DNA of 64,000 nt, from positions 496,001-560,000 of the forward strand of contig JAACJM010000028.1 in assembly GCA_013368315.1 (NCBI GenBank), written 5' to 3'. The notes under the pieces were generated by a model, which made no database searches, was not told the DNA's origin, and saw only the letters and a program-made list of their open reading frames with translations. Numbering within the stretch: the stretch's first letter is position 1; each line of letters begins with the position of its first letter. The position numbers and the translations under genes were made by a program. This document shows, piece by piece, positions 56,027 to 64,000 of this stretch. The DNA comes from Tetrapyrgos nigripes (lineage: Eukaryota > Basidiomycota > Agaricomycetes > Agaricales > Campanellaceae).

Positions 56027-58312
56027 TCATTGAGGAGGCATCCATGATAGGCGTTCCAAATGATGCTTCTGAACCAGTAAATCCGCTGCCTTTGCATATT
56101 TTCGTTTTATGAACCCTCCTTCTACTAAGCCTTGAGCACAAAGAGCTGCCCAAGCAACTTCTCGTAACAGCTCGATGTAAGGTCTCCCAGGTGTAACATT
56201 AAGGATAGCAAAGTACTTGACCAGAAATGATTTGGAACGATAATATGATCCGCGGTCATTCATCATCGCTGTAGTGAGAATGCCCCTCAAACCTTCCAGA
56301 AGGTTTATACTCGTTCAGAAGAGTATGTCCTTCGCACTTCGAATAACTGTCCACTTGCCTTGTTCAGGGGGTGCATTACCAGGGCGAGCAAGTGGTGCCT
56401 CAAAATGGTGAACACAAATCTGAGGAAGAGGCTTTGACTTGAGTCCACCAAATGTCTCCACATGCTGCCCGGGATTGGTTTCAGACCTGGTCACGACGCA
56501 GAACAGATCTAGGCGAGAACGAAGTTCTGCTAGGAAATGTTCTGTGAAGTCGTCCATTTCATTTCAAAGCGCACTGACCAGGTATGCACGACTTTCCATT
56601 TCTACCCAGGTGATGAATCCTCGCTTTTTGGCTGGTTTTTGAGTGGGATAGGGCCCACCATTGCTGAGTGGGGGTATGGTAGGGATCATATCTGACACCA
56701 CAACACCAGATAACAATAAAACCCTCCGGTAGACATGACGGTCTGGCAGATCATTAGGTGCAGGAGGGATCATCCCCAACGCACTGAAGGAAAGGAATGC
56801 GTGCAAGTCGTCAAAGCTATTGCAGACTCTCATAAATCGATTTTTGACCCTGGGTGGTGGTTGCAGGGTCTCGATGAGGTACTACAATTGGGCTTATGAC
56901 CAAAGGGAAAGAATATCGAAATCTCTGGCACTTACCCACCAGCCTTTGTTTGACATTGTACCTTGATGCCGAATATTGTACACCCATCCTCCGAGTGCCG
57001 GGAACTGAGAATCTGCCACCTACTCAAGGATGAGAATTGGATTAAATGCCAGATCAAAGCAGAGCTCACCAATCTTCCCCAGGCTTGCCAAATTCTTGCT
57101 TTTACCTTGAGAAGGTAACGATATAAGAGCCTCCATAATGGCGTCCTTGTACCATAACAGCCCAAATCCAATGCGGTTGTAATAGTGGAGCAAGAAGGTT
57201 CCGAGATTGTCCAGGGAAAAATCAGGGTGCAGGAAGTAATCCTTGAAGGAAACTTTCCCAATGGCTTTAAAAGATAGGGTGGGATCATAGAAGATAATTC
57301 GGCGACCATATTGTTCAAGGACTTTCTGTTGGATTAGTGCTATCTGCTTTGATTTGGACATTGTCGTCAGCTCCGAAGAGTCAACTTGAACGGATTCCAA
57401 CCAGGGCTCAAGAAGCCGGAACATTCTCTCCTTATCCCTATTGGAGAATCGTGAGGGTCGGTCTGAGAGATGGAGGAGGATACATACAGGCGGTGTTTCA
57501 GTGCTATCAGATCCTCCAAGTCATCTTCATGTGCTGTCTTTGCGGTACTGCCATTGTGCAATCAACAGTGAACGGAAAAGAAAACCAAGTAGAAACTGCG
57601 ACTCACGGTCGTCTAGCCGAGCGCTGCATAGAATCTTCTGCAGCAAGCTGCGCCCACAAGTCATCCCTAGGACCTTTGTCACTCTCTGCTTCTGCTGTCT
57701 CCAACATAAGGAACTGCTTTTCTACAACCCATTCAAAGTCGGGGTTCACTGAGACGTATAAATTGAAACCACAGCCTTGTATCGCATTAAGCTGCTCTGT
57801 GAGGTTGATCATTTCTTTCTCGAGAATTTTCAATCGCCTGCGATGTCCATCGTCAACTGGAATCTCGCATTAGCTCAAGCGAGGTGGTCAAAGCAGTTTG
57901 TATACACACTTTTCAAGAAAAACCGCCTATGATGAATCTCCTGACCAGTCCTCTCTGTCCTGATAGCTTCAACGTAGTGCCGTAGCCAACACGCCTTCTC
58001 TAAACAAGTACGATAGTCTGTGTATCTGAGAATTTCTGCATCATCAGGTATAGCACCTATCCCCGGCTCCACCAGTTCATCAACAATTTTGGAGGCATTC
58101 TTGTAGGTTTTGGTCATTTTGCAATATTGCTTATGGTGCAAAGCGCAATGACGATTTGGGGGTTGACCATGAGTTGCTGGTTGTGAACACCGGGTGGTTT
58201 CGTCTTCTTCCAGTGTCTGACAAGACAAACTCAGAGGGTCGACTGCTGAGTTATCACGAGTCACTTGGGCCTGCTTGGGTTGAGCCCTGTGGTACCCTTT
58301 GTTCCTGGGCAT
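56027..58312 (-). pseudogene. uncharacterised Cys/His-motif gene with two in-frame TGA codons
   Basis: ATG 58312 (MPRNKGYHRAQ) leads into a Cys/His cluster, CSQPATHGQPPNRHCALHHK followed by QYC, that may bind zinc. A helical segment (KTYKNASKIVDELVEPGIGA, ERTGQEIHHRRFFLK) joins after an intron to DDGHRRRLKILEKEM. Later exons at 57020-57424, 56564-56833, 56315-56557 and 56027-56290 continue to a stop at 56027. The last three pieces lie in one frame and are separated only by TGA codons (after VSAL near 56561 and after DILF near 56312). Each is one C-to-T change from CGA (Arg). Such proteins are common in mushroom genomes without known function. I judge this copy inactive, or the two TGA sites mark unusual introns. 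Confidence 0.5.
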
Positions 58313-58829
58313 TGCTGTTGAAGAGCTCCTGCAGCGCTAAGACGGCAACTTCGAAAGCCACTGTCATGCTCTCGGGGAGAAATGAGTCCTATTACGTCTC
58401 TATACAGTTGCTATACAGCTCTAGAACTTTGTGATGATGAGCTCTGTGAGTCAAGGCGCAAAATGGGACAACTGCTGAGGAAGAATGGAAAGGAGCCTGC
58501 AGGACAGAGAAGGGAAAGGTCTTCTGTCCACCGTTGTGTTAACGTTGCTGTTGTGAGTACAAACTTCAGATTATAAGTTCCCACGCCCCTTTTCTCTACC
58601 AACGAGCAGCTGAACAGGTTGGATGTTAGACAACCTCCACAGACTGGAGTTCCCAAAACCAATAGTTAAGAATATACACCATTACTCTGATTCGTTGCAA
58701 GTCCAATTTCACTGCTGATATCTTCTCTTGACTTCTCCTCAAATACAACTGAAGTAGCACTCATGAGTCTCATCCCTGTATAAGTATGGAATATCTCTCG
58801 AAACAATTTCCAAGAAGTTTACTCAAGCA

Positions 58830-61204
58830 CTAATCTCTGCGTTCATAGTTTTGCAATTCAATATGTGAAGCATTTCCTGAATCATGATCTTCATGCAACG
58901 TTGACCCAGATGGACTCGCAAATCTCAAGGATTGAGATAACAATAAGTCGCTAGGTTCAGGGTCTTCTCTGGAGTTTTCAAGAAATGCAACCAAGACAAT
59001 GAGGATTGGGTAGATGGCCTGTAGAAAACCAACCGAATCAGCAAATCTAGAAAACAGAACAAAATTCAGGATAAAACTGATGGCGAGGATTGGTATGGCA
59101 GCTGAATAAAGATCATAGGACATGGTGTGCCCATCGCCAAGTACAGATATCACCATGTAGCTTATCTGAAGAGTTGCAAAGGCGGCATCAGTCCTATGTT
59201 CAACTTCTTATATATGGGGCAGGTCAGGATATATACTCACCCAGAGAGCACTATAAAACAGTCCAGACTTGACCAGAAGCAATATTTTCATAATCTTGCT
59301 GGTTGAGCTTTTATTTGAGTCAAGGTTTACTTTGAGAAATTGATAATGAGACCTATACTTCGATCTTCAACTATAGCCATTGAATTATTCAAGACAAGAG
59401 GTGTGCAGCTGGTCTACCTGAGACTGGACCTTGGGGGGGGGAGGGGGCCTGGAGAGGGCTAATGACCCAAAAGTACATCATGCTCTAGAGAGTGTACAAA
59501 CCAAATTTCTGGAGTCATCTCTGCTTCAAAGTATCAGAAATACACTTGGAGGGTAAAAACAGGTAGAAGACATGCCTGATATGCCTTATTTAGGTGGAAT
59601 CCCACTGAAATGGTATATAGTTCTCACGATAGTGATGTCGTCAGTGGTCTGACATCATGAACTTTTCTTTGAAAAATATTTGCTACCTCGAGAAAATAGA
59701 TCCCACATTAGCATTTATCACTCCTTTGTTGTGTCTTTAGGTCAGTAGAGGGTCTATAAGGTGGTCTGGAGGGAAAAGTGACTTGATTTGATGATTTGTA
59801 AGCAAAAAATTATCTTATCTCTTTTCTTTTTAGGAAAGAGGAGGGGAGGGAGGGAGGTCTGGCTGACCTTAAAACCCAAAAGGAACGTCTGGTCTGGCCA
59901 TAACTGTCTGCACACCTCTTGATTCAAGATGAAACCCCCACCATGTCTTATATCCAATGAGAAGAGTGGCGACCATGTTCATGAAAGGCAGAGGACCTGC
60001 CATTATCAAGATGGTACCTCTCTGTCCCACATTCAAACTGCTGTCAGGAATTTTCAGAAAATTTGCGATAACATAGTCTTCAACAGTGAAATGTCCAACT
60101 GGAGACGGATGGCAGTTTAGTACAATCACACATTGGCAATAAATATCATAAACTTACCACAAGATCCAAGCATGCACACAGTCAACACAAATTTCACCAG
60201 GAGGTTACGAGGGAACATGATCCATGCTTGCCAGACGACAAAATGCAGCACAAAAGTGGGCGAGAAGAAGTATGCTTGGACACACATTCACTTTCTCCAT
60301 AAACCCCAAAGCAATCTCGATATTCGTGGTCAACTGGATGATTGCATCCAGATCTGGAGGATTGAAATAACCCAGTGAAATCTGCAGTAAAATGAACTCT
60401 AAGCCGAGTATCACAGACAACGTCGAAGTCAGGAACATGAACGTCAGCAGAGATGTCAGGCCAATTCACGCTTTCGAGGCCTTTGGCACTGTAATAGAAA
60501 TGATCCATGATGGTCAGGAAGAGCATGGGTAGACTAGAACATTTGAGAGTGAGAGTCACTTACAACAGTAGGGAGACGGTGTCATGAATCGCTCCCTACC
60601 TATTCATTTCCTTTCTATTCTTTTCCCTTTACTACTCATTTCCCACTGTATTTACCTTTAACTCCATAAACATTAACTATTTCCCATCATCGTCTATAGT
60701 TACCATCTCTCTAGATCTATGACTCACATACTTATCTCCTCCGCTTTCTATCTCCACGGAAATTCCCACTGTCAATCATTCTTTATGATCCAGTACCTTC
60801 ATCTATCCATATTTAACTTATCATTCTCTCGCCCTCGACGTTTCCACATGATACCGTCTATTATTACTTACTCTTTCCCATCTGTTCATATTTTACTTAT
60901 ATACCTGTGATCCTTGTAACCTATTCCTTAGTTTGTTCACTTCGTCTCCGCTCCGTACTATTACTACGCAGTGTAGAGCCTAGTCAGCTTACTACTTCTT
61001 TCTCTATCTCTCTCTCTCTATCAAATCTACTCTTTTGTAACCTGCTCTCTTGTATTGTGTGACTTGGGTGGTTATTGAGTACCGACAGTCTTGACGGTCA
61101 TCAGAGAGAGTTGCATAAGTTCCATAGAGCAAAGAACTGATCGCCCCCTCAGCTACCCATTCTTGTATGGTAAAAAGATCAGAGGGTTGAGATGTCAAGG
61201 ACAT
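58830..61204 (-). pseudogene. seven-TM-like membrane protein gene, split by a solo LTR
   Basis: ATG 61204 starts MSLTSQPSDLFTIQEWVAEG, then ISSLLYGTYATLSDDR at 61098. There the LTR interrupts. Coding resumes at 60574 (LPTV) and reaches a GTAAGT donor. Later exons carry hydrophobic segments: MFLTSTLSVILGLEFILLQI, FVVWQAWIMFPRNLLVKFVL, GTILIMAGPLPFMNMVATLL with IGYKTWW, ILLLVKSGLFYSALW, and AIPILAISFILNFVLF with AIYPILIVLVAFLENSRE. The stop is at 58830. This is the pattern of a large mushroom family of multi-pass proteins of unknown role. There is also a one-base frame change near 60300, by GTGTGT, between EKVN and the VVWQAW segment. About 580 bases of foreign-looking sequence (59340-59920) sit between two exons. 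The gene is therefore broken. Confidence 0.65.
60580..61092 (+). repeat. solo gypsy LTR
   Basis: Starts TGTCATGAATCG and shares TTCACTTCGTCTCCGCTC, TACGCAGTGTAGAG and GTGTGACTTGGGTGGTT with the LTR at 15524-15980, in the opposite orientation. It is flanked by GACGG at 60575-60579 and 61093-61097, a 5-bp target duplication. There is no internal region, so it is a product of LTR-LTR recombination. The exact 3' end (..AGTCTT) is set by the duplication and lacks the usual CA. Confidence 0.75.
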
Positions 61205-62911
61205 CACTGCACATAGGGTTAACTGTGAAGACTGCTGGCAGGAGATGCTAGGTATATATACGTGTATTTGGGCTGGCCATCTTGAGAAGCTTTCAAGTAC
61301 TAAGTTGGATAGACGATGGAGGTTTGTAGGACTGGCTTTGACGTGGACGTTCAACATTTAATTTGAGTCTGTCCCTTGTCTGATTAATGGTGGTGCAAGA
61401 GCACAAAAGCTAGAGCCTTTATACTTAAGGGTGATCGCTTTATGAGGAAAATGTGGGCCATTGCTGCATGTGGCACGAGAACGAGGTCCAAAATTAGTGA
61501 TTGGTGACAGCAGGAATATATTCTGCTCATACTAATATCAGTGGAGGATCGAAATGATGCAAGGAGAAGGAAAGCTAGTTGTCTTAGCTAGTATCATACT
61601 GCAATACATTGGTGAGGGAGCAGCAGAGTTTTGCCAATTTCGAGAAATGCGAAGGGACCATGGCTAAAAATCAACATTGGCCTTAGTATCATGCGCAGGT
61701 AAAGTCATTCCATAACATACCTTGAAATCAATCCAGAAGATTTCTCTGCCACCAACTTCCCATAATTTCAGCTCTACCTTTGACTCCTGGGCCACCAACT
61801 TCATTTTCCTCGCTTTCCTCTTCTCCAACAAAGAAAATCATGTGCGATTTCCAAACGGGTTAAACAGTCCCGAAGAGACACTTGCATTCACTGTTCTGCT
61901 TGTAGACAGGAGGATAGAGCCATCTCTGCAGTACTGTGTGCAGACGTCGGAGATGTGGAAGCTACCAGTGACAGGGTCAGTTCAGAATTTGTGGCCTTCG
62001 ACCTGGGCTTTGTTTCTTTTCTGCGAACACTGAACGGGATAATCTCTTCAAATGGGCAGAATGATGGGCTGCAGCGACAAGTAACGAAGGTGGTTTAGAT
62101 GGTGTTTTCTCGGGCTTATCAACGTCCAGCTTTGAATGTCATTTAAGCCATCCCTTTCCAATATGGCGTAACGTCTGCCAGCCGTGAATCACGGAATGCA
62201 AGGAGACGTTTCATGGATGTAGAAGCAAATTTGGACGGCTTGCTTGACATTGAAATTTGTAGCTGAACAGAAAAGTAAACGATTGATGTGAAGGCCAGAC
62301 ATCAGCTAGATTGATGAATTATACATACCTTTAGTGATCTCAACCACCCCTCCTTCAGTACTAACACTTTTGCTGCAGAAGTCCACCGCCTTTGCACAGA
62401 TTGCGCCCATGATAATCGAGTCTCGTATAAAACTGGTTGAGATTCTGCTCTCCTCTAAAATGACAGAGTGAGCCTGGGATCCTGAGAGAAGACAAAATTA
62501 GGGCTCCTAGCAGATTGGATGATCTGGTGCCTATCCGTTGATGAGGCCTCAGATTTGGATGGCAGATGGACATCTGGAGGTGCACCATCCAGTGGATACC
62601 ATCCGTCCATCCCCAACGACTCTGACTGAAGGGAGGAGAGGGACGTGTCCCACCGATCGATCAGCCGGTCCTGGCAAGGGGGGTTTAAATTTTGAAATGG
62701 AGATCTCCACATGAGGTCATTTGTTTCCATCGTGTTCCATTGGCTTCACGTTACCACCATGACTCTCCCAATGTCTTCGTCTCGCTGCCAATGCTTGCCC
62801 TTTGTTTCTCGTTCCAGTGTTGTCTGAGTTGAGTGAATTTGACTGTGTGATCCATGTCAGTGGTCTCACTGAGTCTCCCTAACCTCTTTCAGCTGATACT
62901 GTTTGTTGATT
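61205..62911. other. region with unrecognised ORFs
   Basis: Plus frame 61722-62033 and minus frame 62455-62730 (DRWDTSLSSLQSESLGMDGW) are open, but no domains or convincing splice structure were seen. Confidence 0.3.
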
Positions 62912-63215
62912 GAAATGTCTGCATCATCACCCCTATGTACCCCTACCAGGAAAACTGCTGGGATGGTACCAGGAGCTCCAACTCTTGGATTTAGCCTTCC
63001 CTACATATATTCTATCCTATGGATCATGTCAACAAGTAATACAAGGCTTTGATTTCCAAAAAGTCGAAATGTCTGCATCATCACCCATATGTACCCCTAC
63101 CAGGAAAACTGCTGGGGTGGTACCAGGGGCTCCAACTCTTGGATTTAGCTTTCCATGTATCTATTTGATCCCATAGATCAATCCAATAAGTAATAAAAGG
63201 CTTTAATATCCAAAA
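62912..63215. repeat. 154-bp direct repeat, two copies
   Basis: Each copy begins GAAATGTCTGCATCATCACC (62912 and 63066) and runs through TACCAGGAAAACTGCTGGG and CTCCAACTCTTGGATTTAGC to an AAGGCTTT.AT.TCCAAAA end. The copies are about 90% identical. Confidence 0.88.
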
Positions 63216-63513
63216 GTTGTATCCCTTATGGTTTATTTTCAAGTACATACATCTAACACACCTGCATTTCATATAGACATACAAAGCAGGCAGGTTGAAT
63301 CAAGACCATCCAGCTGAGATCATGAACAAGCTAAATCCAGCAGGATCCTTGTATTGCAGTGTCTGAGGCAAACAACTTGCACTCAGTATCAGTGAGGTTC
63401 ATTCGCACTTTATTTCATTTTGAAAATGAGCTGTTAAACAATACTTTTAGTTTATATTCTGAATTCCATTCAGCACACATTCTACTTAGTTGAAGCTTAC
63501 TATGACATAGTCA

Positions 63514-64000
63514 ATGGCTCTTCACAGACATGAGGAGAGCTTAGTACTGCCTCCTGAATATATAGATGGGCCTATTGTTCAGACAAACACACCTCTTCTT
63601 ATCTCCATACAAGCTGCCTACATTTATGCAGATTGGACCCTTGTGTTTGTTGACCACCAGGTCTTTATTACCTTCCATGTTATGCATCTCCAGCGGAAAT
63701 GTACAGAGGCCGACTTTCAGCCCAGTTCTGAGGTATATTATTTGTGGTTTTCTTTGATCTGAAGCTGGTCCTGAAGCAGACTTTCACTCAGAGTTTTGGT
63801 AGCAGGCCCACATATGTGGTTGGTGGTGCCCTGCACAAGCATCCACTTCTCGCCAAAGTTACCACAGGTAAATCTAAGGCGCAATCAAATTTGACCAAGA
63901 TATCCTACACTCCTGTCAAAATCATTCCTCGTCAGGCTGGGGTCAGGGCAACACCTTCACATTCAGCACATAGTCAGAGACTAACTAGGGCTATGGTCAA
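63514..64000 (+). CDS. partial gene at window end, uncharacterised
   Basis: From ATG 63514 the frame reads MALHRHEESLVLPPEYIDGP and TLVFVDHQVFITFHVMHLQR. After a frame change near 63735-63800 a basic segment follows (GGALHKHPLLAKVTTGKSKA, TPVKIIPRQAGVRATPSHSA) and runs off the end of the window. It may be the 5' part of a multi-exon gene. No family is recognised. Confidence 0.3.

Overview
The window looks like nuclear DNA of a mushroom-forming basidiomycete (Agaricomycetes). Genes carry many short introns (about 45-90 nt, GT..AG, often GTRNGT donors). Recognisable proteins are typical of that group: a Clr2-type silencing protein, a seven-TM-like membrane protein, MMR_HSR1-type GTPases, a PIN/XPG nuclease, a Plavaka (KDZ) transposase and a Crypton tyrosine recombinase. 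All calls come from reading the sequence; no database search was possible.

Layout. 1-6.2 kb: a broken uncharacterised minus-strand gene, an intron-containing tRNA-Ser(UGA), and a long Clr2-like gene whose N-terminal unit occurs twice. 6.35-6.65 kb: an inverted 3' fragment of a second Clr2-like gene, abutting a 5'-truncated gene resembling the C-terminus of a fungal transcription factor. That gene is cut at 7444 by a 28.4-kb insertion and resumes at 35850. The insertion (7445-35846) starts CACTGGG, ends CCCAGTG, is flanked by TTA on both sides, and has about 1.3-kb terminal inverted repeats, as expected for a CACTA/EnSpm-type element. Removing it with one TTA restores the reading frame exactly. 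A third copy of the terminal repeat lies inside it (10835-12093) and two opposed Ty3/gypsy fragments flank the inner 17 kb, so it looks like a macrotransposon built from two smaller elements. Its interior holds a decayed N-terminal piece of a Tnp2-type transposase, a T5orf172/GIY-YIG-like gene, two GTPase genes (one degenerate), a tRNA-derived SINE-like unit and a 70-bp minisatellite of about 38 copies.

36.7-46.9 kb: a Ser/Thr-rich single-pass membrane protein gene whose last intron has been invaded by a 7.9-kb, apparently intact Plavaka element with its transposase and two accessory genes. 49.2-51.8 kb: a complete Crypton-type tyrosine recombinase gene. 52.0-53.9 kb: an intact XPG/GEN1-like nuclease ending in a cluster of SUMO-interacting-like motifs. 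55.1-58.3 kb: a hairpin, a tandem repeat and a Cys/His-motif gene with two in-frame TGA codons. 58.8-61.2 kb: a seven-TM-like gene whose first exon is split by a solo LTR with a GACGG target duplication. The last 2.8 kb holds only unrecognised ORFs and a 154-bp direct repeat.

Taken together this is a transposon-rich accessory region. At least five mobile-element classes (CACTA, Ty3/gypsy, Plavaka, Crypton, SINE-like) have inserted into or beside single-copy genes, and three host genes can be reassembled by removing insertions.
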